Part shown: in pieces, positions 25,629 through 37,575 of the stretch | How positions within the stretch are numbered: position 1 is the stretch's first letter | Layout of the letters: each line of letters begins with the position of its first letter | Origin: Oehlia diaphana | Taxonomy: Eukaryota > Glomeromycota > Glomeromycetes > Glomerales > Glomeraceae | Assembly (NCBI GenBank): GCA_003833135.1 | Contig: QZLH01000429.1 | Location: 1-64,000, forward strand | Reading direction: 5' to 3' | Length of the DNA: 64,000 nucleotides | Program-made: the position numbers and the translations under genes | The notes under the pieces: model-generated | Databases searched by the model: none | What the model was told of the DNA's origin: nothing | Seen by the model: the letters and a program-made list of their open reading frames with translations, nothing else

Positions 25629-26157
25629 ATGAGCGATTTATCTCCAATAACTTTACGAGAATTTCACTTGAATTCTCAGTAGCTTAGAAATGTTTTTCGA
25701 ATAATAATTTTAGATTTTCTCTGAGAAGTTTGGAGGTGTTTTTAGAAAAGTGGAGAGGTCGATGTTGGAAATATAAAAATAATTTGACAAAATTAGATCA
25801 CTAAAGATCTATTTCATATATATATATATTTATTGTATAGAATTTTAAATAATATCAAATATAATATCTAAACAATGCTCTTAAAATAATGAGCACTTAA
25901 GTTGTGGGCGATTTATCTCCAATCACCTTACGAGAACTCTCATTTGGATTTGCTTAGAAACATTTTCGAATAATAATTTGATTTTCTCTAAAAAAGTTTG
26001 GAGGCGTTTTAGAAAAGTGGAAAGGTCGATGTTGGAAATATAAAAATAATTAGACAAAAATTAATCTATTTTCATTTAATATTAAAAACTATTTATGTAT
26101 AGAATTAAATAATATCAAAAATGATATTTAAGCAATGCCCACAAAATAATGGGCATG
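25629..26157 (+). pseudogene. F-box protein C-terminal remnant in a 270-bp tandem duplication
   Basis: Two adjacent copies (about 25629-25903 and 25904-26157) share gatttatctccaat, acgaga, aagtttggaggtgtttt and gtcgatgttggaaatataaa. Copy 1 encodes DLSPITLREFHLNS and, in a second frame, FSLRSLEVFLEKWRGRCW. Copy 2 gives DLSPITLREL and VLEKWKGRCW. The pattern P-x-LRE ... FSL-x2-LE-x-FL-x-KW-x-GR resembles the end of the F-box/leucine-rich proteins here (compare NFSIEGVKKFLKDWKS in the gene at 32857). Stops and frameshifts occur in both copies and no F-box precedes them. Confidence 0.65.
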
Positions 26158-29134
26158 TTTCTTCACCAAAAACTTGCAAGAATTTTAGTTTATTATAAAG
26201 AATTTTTACATCAGAAACCCGGATTATTCACAACTAAACCACAGAAGCAATATCAGAAGCAATAACAAAAAAAAAGCCTAAAAACAAGGATTGATGTTGA
26301 TGACGACTTTGTATTAGAAATAGAATCAAGATCACTTGATCTCTCGAGAAAACGAAACGTGGACGAAAAAAGCAGGATATACCTTCTAGTAATCGTGCTA
26401 TTATTATGCCTCCAATAAGCTCCTATTGTAAAACTTTCTGATGCAATTATTGATTTACTGTGATCGTTCTACTTGCATCATCTAAAACAATGGTAATCAG
26501 AATTTCGTGAAAGATTTGGAAAGATGGCTTAGCGAGTGAGATAAAGGTTTCAAATTTAAGAGCAAAGAATGAATGGCTGCATCGTTAAATTTCTGGTTCT
26601 CCGATTGATTATTACAATTACTCAAAAGATTGAGGTTAACAAAAAAAATAATTTTGAGTCATTGTCAAATAACAAAAAGAAAAAAAATATGTCGATTATC
26701 ATTCAATATAAAGCTTCAAGTACAAATGAGATAAAGGAAATACATATCATAATGGATGAAGTAGATGGTATACTTGCTGGTAATAAGATTCTCAGTTTGC
26801 ATTGCACCTGTCATGAGGTGTAGTTCAGCAAACTTTGAGTCAGATCAAGAATTATTATAATTGCAACAAGGGAGAATTTACAAATTCAACCAACGGGATT
26901 TGGACGAACGCGCCAATTTTGATTGAACTTGCTCATGATTTCTTTTGTAAAAAGCTGCTGATGCAATGTCGTACTGAGATACCGTATAGTTGGTAAATAA
27001 GAATGGAATATTATGCTATTGCGACTACATATTTACGTGATCAAATGCCCATCCGAAGGCTAATTTCAATACAGCTCAAACTGCAAAACTTCGCTCGAAA
27101 TGAGGAAAGAACGCCTTAAAGGGTTAAATATGTTTTGATGTGTGTATAATGTGTCAATGAGATACAACAAATTTATCTGATCAAAAAAACCGAGCAAATT
27201 AGAACGAGCCGACCAAAACTTGACGAATTAATTTTGAGTATAGGTAGTAAGGAGGTACTTTGGCTAACATAATTTCCAGGCTGGATAGAACAAACTCAAA
27301 AACCAAAGATTCACATCAATTAAAAGAAATTCAAGGTCATATGTTAACTAAAATTCCCTCCGGTAGAGCGAAGATCGGGAAGGCTCTTATTAAGCCTTTA
27401 ACTGGCCAAAAAACTAAGGGTATGAATGATACTATTCAGTTAAACAATGAGTAATTAGTTCATGATTACACTGACGTAATCAATGATGATAATCTTGCAA
27501 AGGATCGCTTCTTCCGTCGTGACAGATGTTGGTGGAGTCGTGAAAAGTGTGATCAGGGTTTTCGCAAATGAATTGGTAATTTGTTAGCAATTAAAAAGAT
27601 CAATTTTTTTTTTTGGCACAAGCCGTAAAAAATTATGTAGCAACAAATTTGTTACTAACTCACTGGACAATTATTCAACCGTTAGGACAAACAAATGGAA
27701 TAACAAATGGATCTTCAAATGGATTTAAAGAAATCCAACAGAAAAAGATTCGAATTGGAACGATACTCAGTTTAATACATGGATCAAAGCACTAACGCGA
27801 ATTATAGTCAAACTATGATTTTGCTAAAGCTCTCAATGGATATTCCTTCTTTCTTTTTATGGCTCCTCTCTTTTCTTTGGGACTTCACTTCTTCTTTCTT
27901 TGGGTCTTCTGGGTTAAGTAAGCATCATTTTATGTTCTTACAAGAGAAAGGAATTCATATGTACATGGGCGATGTGATTTTAAGTGAGTAAAAAAAAAAA
28001 ATGTGTAAAAATAAAATAAAATAAAATATTCGTACTTTAAAATTAAATTGTTAACTTCTCGCCTTCAAGTCTTTTTCAATATCATTTTCGATAGTAACTT
28101 CTTTAAAATTGTCTTTATTAACCACATTCCAATCGTCACGTTCACGTGTTTTCACGAAGATCATCCCGTGCAGTACCATTCTACTGATTCTAGCAAACAG
28201 AGTCCCAAAAAATCGGGAAATATTGTTTGCAATTTAACAACCGCTTGTTAATTAGGGCTGGGATAAAAGCAAAAATGATGGAAGATCTAAGTTTTGTTAA
28301 AAATAACGAAAAACATCATTGAAATTTGAAAGATATAGAAAGATTTAAATAATAGATCGCATACATCCAATTGATCTCATTATTTAGCATGCATTAATGT
28401 ATGCCGGGAGGCAATATACAGTATGTTCTTGTAGTCTAATAAAAGATATTGCTAATCATTAAAAAAAAAAATATAATTAAAAGTGTTAATAAAAAGTTGA
28501 TGTAATTAATAAGTATTAGTTAATTAAAAAATAAGTTAATATAATTAATTAATATTGCTAATTTGGAAGTTAAGAAATTAATATTGCTAATTTTGGAGGT
28601 TAATCAGTAAAAAAAAAGTTAATTATTATTATTGCCAATTTTGGAAGTTAATTAAAAATGGCTAAGATATATTTATTATAAGAATTAGTAGCATATACTG
28701 TATATATCATACCCGGACATTATTATTGGGTACACATCTGGTAAATTGCCTAATTATTATTTTTCAAAAGAACACTCGTAATTACATTTTACCTTAGTTA
28801 TTCCGTTACCTAGGGAACATGTATCGACTTTGAGGATAGTTCTTCATACAATTAATAGTAAAATTAAATATATGCCTTATTGCTTTTCAAGAATGCCACG
28901 ATATCTATCTTAAATCTTAATAGGTCATCTTTGATGGTACTAACTACAAACATATAGAAGACTGGTCGTACGAAATCAAAATCTATACTTTTACATAAAA
29001 GATCGATTCGGGCACTCATGATTTATTTCCAATTATGACAATTTAACTTATTTTCGTGTTTTTCTTAATTACCACGCACATTCATTAATAATGAACTTTT
29101 TATTTTTTCTCACAGACAAAACTATTCTTTAAAA
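26158..29134. other. Long region of decayed or unrecognised sequence
   Basis: Several 60-85 codon frames lie between 26280 and 28250, including a Lys-rich one at 26569-26823. I recognise no domain and they do not join convincingly. At 28490-28680 a short unit (ttaatattgctaattttgga plus gttaa) is repeated imperfectly about four times. 28690-29134 looks like ordinary upstream DNA of the next gene. Confidence 0.4.
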
Positions 29135-31010
29135 ATGCCGAAAAATAATACTAAAAGTTTTGCTTCAGTTAGAAGGTCAACTCGCATTAAACGCAAAGAC
29201 GAACAACTATTAAAAGAAGCAGCTTTTCAAGAAGTTTATCCTGAATATAATAAAGAAACTCAACCTGCATTTTCATTATATAAAAAACGTGCAAAATCTC
29301 TTTCTCCCGTTCCTAAAAGTAAAAAGGTTCGCAATGAAGATGAAAAACAACAACAAATAGAAGAAATGAAAATGGATGTTGTTCCAGATAATGGCAGTCA
29401 GGAATCAGAAACTATCAAAAGAAGTAACAAAGGGAAAAACAAAGTTATTGAACCGTATTACGAAGATAATATAGAAGTCGCGCCAAGCACTAGTTTCATG
29501 TCAGTCGTGCCAAGCACTAGTTTCATGTCAGACGCGCAAAGTACTAGTTTCATGTCAGACGCGCAAAGTACTAGTTTCGTGCCAGACGCGCAAAGTACTA
29601 GTTTCATGTCAGACGCACCAAGTGCTAGTTTCATGTCTCTTAAAAGTCTGTTTAATGAAAAATTGAGTATGGCCACTTCTTCGAGCAATATCCCAAAATA
29701 TGATGGTTCTGATACGATGAATATTGATGAAACTGATTCAATTGTTCAAGAAAAATGGGAAAAGATCAAAGCACAACTCTTTGAAGTTCCCAGAGAGCCG
29801 TTTCCAGAATATCATGACTATCAAGAAAGGATGTTTACTAGACAACCTTGGATGAAAAAAAAGGATGTAGATTATCTTCAAAAATTATTCTCAGATCCCA
29901 AATCCATGATCGCTAAGAAACAATTGAAAGTAAGTATATTTATTATTGTCCATCTTTTTTTTCTGATTGTTAAAAAGAATTAAATCGTTAATATTTGAAT
30001 AGTCACTTTTTAATTTTCAAGTATACAATAAGTTTTCGGATGAACAAAAAAGTCGTCTCTTGAAACTTATACCGAATTGCGAATTAGTACCAATTGCGAG
30101 CGATAATGGAGAACCTATTGACACTCCAAGAATTGAACGAGAATATACGGCTGCGGGAAAAGAACTTTATATTCCGGGTGTATCTGAACCGGTTAAAGAA
30201 CTTGATCCAAATAAAGTTTGTCCTCGATTTGATTTTTGGCTTTCAGATTCTTTCAAAGATGCTCGATGGTGGTTCCAAACGAGCGTTAGATACGGATATA
30301 ATACTTCATATGGAGTCGATACACAATGGGATAATCTTGAAAATTTTAAGACCAAAGTTCCCAAGAATTGGAAGGTGATTGTTTATTTATTTATTTCAGT
30401 TGTTATTTATTAATTTTAACGTCATTATTATCATTCAATAGAGTGATGATTATGAACAAGAGTGGGGACTCGGACTTTGGGGAAAATTAGGAAAGAAACA
30501 AGTTGCGGGGTAAATATTATATATAACGTAAATGTATAAATACTTTTTTGCAATATTAATTAAATTGTGATTTTAGTGATTCCGCAAAGATTTCTCTTCC
30601 CGAAATGGCCAAAGCACAGATCATTAGACTGGACGATACATTAAAATATAAACGACAATTTAAAAACATGGGGATAACAGTTTTGATGGATTTGAAGGTT
30701 AGTAACTACTTAATAATTCTTATTCAGTGTTATATTTTATATTAATTCTTAATTTTGTTAGGTTGTTGGCATTAATAAATCAAATGGTCATTTGAAACTT
30801 GAGTTATTTAAAGGGGGACAAAGCAAAACCATAGATGGTATAAATAATCCAACTCGTCTGGAAAATGAAGTTTTAGATTTTGACGGACGTGTTGCAAAAA
30901 GTTCTCGTCCTAATGGTAATGCCTTTAAAAACTTTAGCATTGCAAGGTCAGGAGATTATTCCCCGAGTTTATTCGAGGCAAGAAAAGAATATTGGGCGAA
31001 AAATCAATAA
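29135..31010 (+). CDS. Nuclear-type basic protein of unknown family, five exons
   Basis: Exons 29135-29929, 30033-30374, 30442-30509, 30577-30697 and 30762-31010 join in frame to 524 residues. The acceptor of exon 2 is taken at 30031-30032 because the nearer AG would break the frame. The intron-2 donor is a weak gtgatt. The N-terminus is basic (RRSTRIKRKDEQ; KSKKVRNEDEKQ) and could carry a nuclear signal. Residues 116-169 are six copies of a nine-residue repeat of the type APSTSFMSD. The second half is well ordered, with conserved-looking Trp-rich segments (FDFWLSDSFKDARWWFQTSV; EQEWGLGLWGKLGKKQV; KYKRQFKNMGITVLMDL) and ends LFEARKEYWAKNQ. I know no named domain with this order. Splicing and codon use suggest a working gene. 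Confidence 0.85.
29480..29641 (+). repeat. 27-bp coding minisatellite, six copies
   Basis: Each unit (gcgcaaagtactagtttcat plus gtcagac) encodes nine residues in frame. Copies 3 and 5 are identical, while copies 1, 2 and 6 differ by a few bases. A long minus-strand open frame over this array is only a consequence of the repeat. Confidence 0.95.
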
Positions 31011-32856
31011 TTTTTGTTTATTGTGCATAAATTTCTTTTTTTTTCTTTCTGCTTTTTCCTTCTTCATTTTGTCTTTCTATATATGGATATTCCGAATATG
31101 TAATAGTGATTAAATATGAGATATTTACATAATAAAGAATAATATGTGATATTTGGTACTGTAATTTCGAGAAAGTTATGCTTCAAAATAAATTTCCAAT
31201 GATTTTTTTTTGTAATATATCTAAAGCCGGTTCGATTGCAACATAAAATTACATGAAGCGTATCAGTATATATATTTATCTGTTATTGTTTAGTGACGTA
31301 ATGGTTTTTATCAGTTATTGATTCCTATAATTAACTACGAGCACCATGTATATTTATTTGTACGCATTTAATATTTGTGATTTCAAATTTGAAATTTGAT
31401 TGGAAAAAGTAAATTTATATTAAAGTAAGTTTTTTTTTTCCAAACCTTTAACCAATCGATCTTTGAAACCGTTAGTACTGAATTGGTTGAATCGAATCAA
31501 TTAAATTAGACATAAACGGAGATGACGTAAAAACACACAAGATCTAGAACTTTTATTACTTATCGCGAGTTCAGTATTGTCACTGCGCAATAGCTAGCGC
31601 AATTCAGCCAATTTCAGCCAATATAGTGAAAATACATATGATCTAAATGACATGTCACAATTGTCACATGCCTGAATTACAAATTGTAACAGCCCTAATT
31701 AAAATACTTCGAATTAAATTTGTAGAACAATATTTACAGAAGTATGTACTGTATGTGAGATAACATGGTCGAATTTACTAATTCATTAAAATCTAGATTC
31801 TTCAATTATTATTCGAGAGTCATCCTTGCGTTAGGAATTCATTCATATTTTATTACGTAAAGTAAAAATATTTACTACGGTGTCACATGATTAAGGAATA
31901 TTTACTGTAACACCCGATCATGATATGCATAGACAGAAATAAGAAGTTTGTTTATTTAATTAATCTTTGTAAAATTTTCTCCTGTGTCACTGGAAATGAA
32001 CAATATATATGTATAGTTTAACCTTTTTTCTTTGTTAAGTTGAAACACTACATGTAACTCGAGTATACCGTATATGTATCATAAAATCCGGATTCTCCGT
32101 AAATATTTGACTAATAACCGCAGTTAAAATGATTGTCATGCATGCGTCTACAATGATAACAATAATAATATATTACAAACGATATCAGAATATTATTCTA
32201 AAACTGGAAACAATGATGAAAATTATGAAATTGCTTATTTTGTCAACTTAATACTAGTCGGATATTAATCGCATGATACACATAACACATTTTCTCTCAT
32301 TTACTGTTTCAAACAATAGTTGGATCTTTCATGCTTTGAAAATATAAAGGATTCCATTTCTTTAAAAAGGATTGAAAAAAATTTATTAATTTTTAAGTGT
32401 ACTACATTTCAGTAATTTATATTAAAAAAAAAAAAGAAATACATGTCCCACGTTGTATATTTGATGATCTACCAAACTATTGTACTGTACAACAAAATTA
32501 AAGTACTTTCGAAAACCTAATTTCAAAATTATAGTCTGACACAAACTATTTTCTTTGAACTCCCAAATTAAAGTTTATTGATTTTATATAAGAAATTAAC
32601 TACTTTCAATAAATCTAAAACGGGAGAAAAAAAAAAAAAAATCATTGTTTAGATGTCGGAGTAAACGAGAACAATCTTTTTTTTTCGATCATTTCGACTA
32701 CTAGTGATTTAGATCGTAAATTTTTTATATAAATATGGATCGTTATTTTGTAATTTTTGATATTTAACATTTTTTCATATCATATTATTTGTTTATACTA
32801 CTATTGTTTTTTCACATTATTCACATACTTTTTATCATATATATCTATTTCTTTCT
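31011..32856. other. Intergenic
   Basis: AT-rich with no gene seen. The last 100 bp before the next start are pyrimidine-rich (tttttcacattattcacata), as in front of the other F-box genes. Confidence 0.55.
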
Positions 32857-34273
32857 ATGGCTCAACTTGTTCCAGACGTTCTCTTGTTAATTTTTACCGA
32901 ATTGAAGGATGATCCCGTTTCTTTACATTCATGCCTTTTGGTTAATAAAGAATGGTTTAACATAGCTACACCTATATTATGGAGACATATTTCATATGCT
33001 TACGACAATCCTTTCCTCCATAATCCAGAATCACGTTCAAAACTTTACAACGTAATAGCACATTTTCTGCCAAATGGTCCGGAAGATCCTTTGCCCCAAA
33101 ATAATATCATATTACCATTGAATAAATTTTCAAGAATGCCAACATTTGATTATATGAGATTTTTCATTCGTATCACGCCATTTTGGATTATAGATATGGC
33201 ACATCTTTTAATCAAGAATAATAGCCACAAAATACAAATTTTGGAAAGAGAAATTTACAAATTAATTTTTAGTAAATATATAAACGTTAAACATTTTTCT
33301 TGGGAAAGTGAAAAAAACTTTTGTGAATATCCAAACGCGCAATCTTTTTTTTCAAACTTACATTCACTTGAAATTAATTGGAAGTTCATAACCAATCAAA
33401 ATTTTTCCAACCTTTCCAAAATTTGTTTAAATATCTCTAAATTAGAGATAAATAATTTTGGTAGAGATAAAGATAAAAAGTCCTTAATTAAGTTTATTAA
33501 AAATCAAAATAATTTGCAATCCTTGTTTCTGGATTTTAATAATAATGTGAAAGATACCTGCACATTATTAAGTAATGTGATCAGAGAAAAAGGTTCAACA
33601 TTAAAAAACATTACTTTACAACCAACACTAAATTGTGTTACACCTATATTTATTCAGTCCTTAGAGAATATATTAGAAATAACTCTTAATAATAAATTAA
33701 ATAAATATATAGATTGGCAAGAATGGGAAAAGTGCTTGAATAATAAAAAATTCCCTCACCTTACACATCTCCAAACTTCATGCTTACCATTTAATATTGA
33801 AAGTTTGATAATCGAAAAATCTGGTGGGAAAATATTAGAGATTGATTCACGTCAATCACTAAAGTTTTTAGATTATACGACCGAAAATAAAAATTTAATT
33901 ATAACGATATCTAAAAACTGCCCTTTATTAACGAGGTTTAACCATAGATTTTGACCATAAAAATTTAGATGAATTAAGCATGATGTTCTCAAATTGTAAA
34001 CAATTGGAGGAAATATATTTTACAACATCAGTTAAAGTATTACCAACTGGAAATGAATTATTAAGAGTTATAAATAATTCCCCGCTCAATAAATTACGAA
34101 ATATTTCATTTAGTGATAAATGGAATTTCTCGATAGAAGGGGTGAAAAAATTCCTAAAAGATTGGAAAAGTAAAAATAGAATTCCAATAAAGTTTACACC
34201 ACATTATCATAGTGAAAGGAATTTTTACTGGACTGCTGAACACGATAAGTTGGTAGAAATGTACCGATACTAG
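32857..34273 (+). CDS. F-box/leucine-rich protein interrupted by one frameshift
   Basis: The first frame (32857-33954, 365 codons) begins MAQLVPDVLLLIFTELKDDP and contains the F-box (SCLLVNKEWF, ILWRHI) and leucine-rich repeats (SLEINWKF, LSKICLNISKLEINN, LQSLFLDF). It stops after RFNHRF. A second frame (from about 33936 to 34273) continues LTIDFDHKNLDELSMMFSNC and ends EHDKLVEMYRY. One extra T in the run at 33934-33936 (aggtttaacc) would explain the break. No intron with GT..AG fits. The intact length would be about 472 residues, close to the 483 of the paralogue at 61296. The break may be a real mutation or an assembly error. Confidence 0.85.
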
Positions 34274-35204
34274 TCAGATTATTTAAATTTCATTTACTTT
34301 TTTTTTATTATTATTATATTATTCATTAAACATCAAATTTTTTATTACATTATATAAATTGTATTTTCGTTTATTTTATAAATATGTTTAAGAAAAATTA
34401 AATCTTTTAATATGAAAAATTTTTAAACATATTTGTTTATCAAAAGGACAGGTTTTCGGTCTGTAAGACCTACACCCGTAGTAAACTAGTACGTTGCCAC
34501 CGCAGTCTTAACACAAATACGTAAATATAAAATGATATTAATGCTTGGCTTAATAATGTTTCCTAATAAATTAATTCCTAAGCTATAAAATCAATTAACC
34601 ATAAATTCTGGTAATTCCTAATAAATCCCCTTTTTCCGTCCCTCAAATCCTGCCAAATGATTTTCAACGAAAATAATTCTAAGTCCTTTTTACTCCTCAT
34701 GATTTTTCTATTGCACGTCCTCCACTTTTAAAGAGAACAATTTTTTTCCTTAGCAAAACTTTTCCTTTTTCCCGTGATCTTTGAAAAATTCTTAAAATTT
34801 GATCTCCAATCTCATTTCCCATTATCTGTTATAGTAATATCGCGATCATAAATCCCATACCCAAAAATCCAAAATCCAAAATCCAAAAATAAAATGAACA
34901 CAAGAATAATATTATGGCAATTAGAATTACTGTAATATGGGCTTGGATTAATTACAAACAAAATATGCATAAAAAAATAAATATGTAAAATGCCTAGTAA
35001 ATCAACGCGAATTCGTATTAAATAATCAGAGTAGAAATTTCCTTTTTGAAACCCAATATTAGTCATATTTATTTATTGTTAAACTTTAAGGCAAAGGTTG
35101 CAGCTTTTTCAAACATTAATTATAATTTTATTTTTGTAATTCATTAAAAATATAAAAATGAAAAAAAAAATACAGGATATAAGTAAACTAATAAATTTTG
35201 GACA
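34274..35204. other. Intergenic
   Basis: A short tandem run ccaaaatccaaaatccaaa lies at 34862-34886. Nothing else recognised. Confidence 0.55.
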
Positions 35205-35359
35205 CAGTGTATTAAAATTTTATATTACAAATAAATAGGATAAAAAATGATTTTATAACAATAAATTTGAATGAAGAACCAAATATTTGCACAATATTTT
35301 TAATTCCCATCCAAACCCGATGATAAAATTCACATACAGTATGTGAAAATTATATTTTA

Positions 35360-35467
35360 TTACATGACCGTACAAGAAGTTTTAGTAGGTTCAGCCGGAC
35401 CTTCAGTGACTCCAGCAGTTGCAATAGATGGAATAGATAATTTAATGATAACTTCAGTTTGATTCAT
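35360..35467 (-). CDS. CaaX-box peptide gene, copy A (35 residues)
   Basis: It starts MNQTEVIIKLSIPSIATAGV and ends KTSCTVM. The last four residues Cys-Thr-Val-Met form a CaaX box; Met at the end favours farnesylation. After prenylation such peptides are trimmed and carboxyl-methylated, as with fungal lipopeptide pheromones. Compared with copy C the coding part has substitutions and one whole-codon (3-nt) length difference. The upstream 150 bp differ by +2, +1 and +1 nt indels. This supports translation from this ATG rather than from a longer Lys-rich frame. There is no signal peptide, as expected for non-classically exported prenyl peptides. The role as pheromone or signal is an inference. 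Confidence 0.55.
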   Translation of the reverse strand: MNQTEVIIKLSIPSIATAGVTEGPAEPTKTSCTVM

Positions 35468-36381
35468 TTTATTAGGAAATTTAAAGAATTTAATTGATTT
35501 TAAGAGTTTGTTAATTGTTATCAAAGTTTTTTTCTTTTTTTTTTTTTTGATTGAATTTAAAAGCTAATTTTTTCTTTTTGTCTTTATAAGAAAATTTTTT
35601 TGTTTATTTATACCTTTTTCATAGATTTCAAACCCTTTTGAGTTGAAAGATTTTTTAATATTGTGCATCTCCGTGTTTAGAACATAATAGCAATTGATCT
35701 ACAATACGCCAAATTTTGCGGTTCACACTTGAAACAAGCACCTAAATTTTATACATACAATAGATTTTCATATAGACAATACTTTTTTAGTATTATTTTT
35801 CATCATGATTCTGTGCGACTGTGTTAACAATATTTAATATGAGCATGGTCTCGAAAAAGGTAATAATTTGGAAGTACAAGTAGCTAAAGATAGCAGTCAC
35901 TCCGGAAAAAATTATCTTTTTGACCCAGTACGACATCCTTTTTTGACCCTCCTATATATGTAATACAGTATAAGCGTGTCAAAAAAATAACACGAAGAGG
36001 GTCAAAAAGGTAATTTTTGCGTCCTCCGTCTTACAATAGCTGCCATGATCATAAAAGACTGCGGTCCTACGTGAACCTTTTGTATGTACTGTAGGACTGT
36101 AGGACGGAGAGACTGCTATCTTTAGTTACTTGTACTTCCAAAATTATTGACTTTTTCGACAAATATATGTAAGAATATAATAAAATTGCATTTTAACATA
36201 CTGAATTTTAAAAATATTCTTAACACAGAATCATGATGAAAAATAAATTAAAAATATTGTCTAAATGAAAAATCTATTGTATGTTGTTATACGTAAAAAA
36301 GAAAAAAACTTTGATAGTTCTTTTTACATAACAATTAACAAACTCTTAAAATCAATTAAATCCTTTGAATTTCCTAACAAA

Positions 36382-36490
36382 ATGAATCAAACTGAAGTTA
36401 TCATTAAACTATTTATTCCATCTATCGCAACTTGCTAGAGTCACTGAAGGTTCGGCTGAACCTACTAAAACTTCTTGTACGGTCATGTAA
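36382..36490 (+). pseudogene. CaaX-box peptide gene, copy B (broken)
   Basis: It starts MNQTEVIIKLFIPSIAT as in copy A. Around 36431-36437 an extra T and a G-to-A change create a frameshift and a TAG stop. The remaining part in the other frame still encodes VTEGSAEPTKTSCTVM and the shared stop. The poly-A/Lys-rich upstream part seen in A and C is shortened here. This copy cannot make the full peptide. Confidence 0.7.
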
Positions 36491-37318
36491 TTAAAATATA
36501 ATTTTCACAAATAAAACTTTGTCCGTAATTTTACATGCTCTACAAGTTACCAGTTAACTTAGGGTAATCTTTGGTTTTTTTTATATATTTTTTCAAAATG
36601 ATGAATTTGCAAAAATGGCATTTAAAACCTTCTTTGGTATTCTAATTAAACTTGTTCAGAAGGCAAAAATACATATATTTTGCAAATTTTAGGAACGTAT
36701 AAACTATAAAGTATATGTTAAGTTTTATTTGAAAGAAAAATATTTTTTTTTATCGCGAAATGATCGGCAAATTGTCACGTGATCGAAGAATTTTTTTGTG
36801 TAGTTGTAGGATACTGGTATCCCCCGGTATAACGTACATTTTTTCTATTTAAAAATATTAAACAATCTTCAATATAAAGCATTATATTACCATAATTATT
36901 CCTGATATTATAGGAAAATATAATATTAAAAATTAATTTTGAAATCTCACTGTTATATTAATCGCAGATCCGTAGGTCAAGAGTGCTATCTTCGACAAAT
37001 ATATGTTGAATGGTATTTTAAGACAATGCATATACTGAATTTTAAAAAATATTGTTAACACAGTATCATAATGTAAAAGTATTTTCTAAATTAAAAATCT
37101 ATTGTATATTGTGATTGTTAAAATTATACAATATTAAAAATCTTTCAACTCAAAAGTTTGAAATCTATGAAAAAGGTATAATAAACAAAAAATTTTCTTA
37201 TAAAGACAAAAAGAAAAAATTAGCTTTAAATTCAATCAAAAAAAAAAAAAAGAAAAAAACTTTGATAACAATTAACAAACTCATAAAATCAATTAAATTC
37301 TTTAAATTTCCTAACAAA

Positions 37319-37429
37319 ATGAATCAAATTGAAGTTATTATTAAACTATCTATTCCATCTATTGCAACTGCTGGAGTCACTGAAAGTCCGGAGGGTGTTG
37401 GTACTAAATCTTCTTGTACGGTCATGTAA
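37319..37429 (+). CDS. CaaX-box peptide gene, copy C (36 residues)
   Basis: It encodes MNQIEVIIKLSIPSIATAGV followed by a variable stretch (TESPEGVGTKS) and the terminal SCTVM. The first 20 residues and the CaaX box match copy A at all but one position, while the segment between is changed (GPAEPTKT against SPEGVGTKS). In fungal pheromone precursors the part next to the CaaX box is the mature signal and varies between variants. The frame is open for 68 codons upstream, but with no ATG and with indels between copies, so 37319 is taken as the start. Confidence 0.55.
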   Translation: MNQIEVIIKLSIPSIATAGVTESPEGVGTKSSCTVM

Positions 37430-37575
37430 TAAAATATAATTTCACATACTGTATGTGAATTTTATCATCGGGTTTGGTTAGAGATTAAAAATATTATGCA
37501 AATATTTGGTTCTTCATTTTAATTTATTGTTATAAAATCATTTTTTATCTATTTATTCGTAATATAAAATTTTTA

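Larger units (their letters stand above)
35205..37575. repeat. Three-copy duplication carrying the CaaX peptide genes, one copy inverted
   Basis: Block A (about 35205-35905, minus strand), block B (about 36110-36510) and block C (about 36960-37575) share the peptide gene and about 300 bp upstream (aacacagaatcatgatgaaa; aaatctattgtatgt). A and B face away from a centre near 36000 and form a large imperfect palindrome. A and C also share about 150 bp downstream (cacatactgtatgtgaattt; caaatatttggttcttcatt); B diverges soon after its stop. Near the centre a shorter inverted pair occurs (tttttgaccctcc at 35939 and gagggtcaaaaagg at 35998). Confidence 0.85.

Noticed and set aside
29458..29688. 76-codon minus-strand frame rich in repeats
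   Set aside because: It is the antisense of the 27-bp minisatellite in the gene at 29135.
37115..37318. Lys-rich 68-codon extension in front of CaaX peptide copy C
   Set aside because: It has no ATG (the open frame starts at TTG), and the same DNA in copy A differs by +1 and +2 indels, so it behaves as a leader and not as protein.
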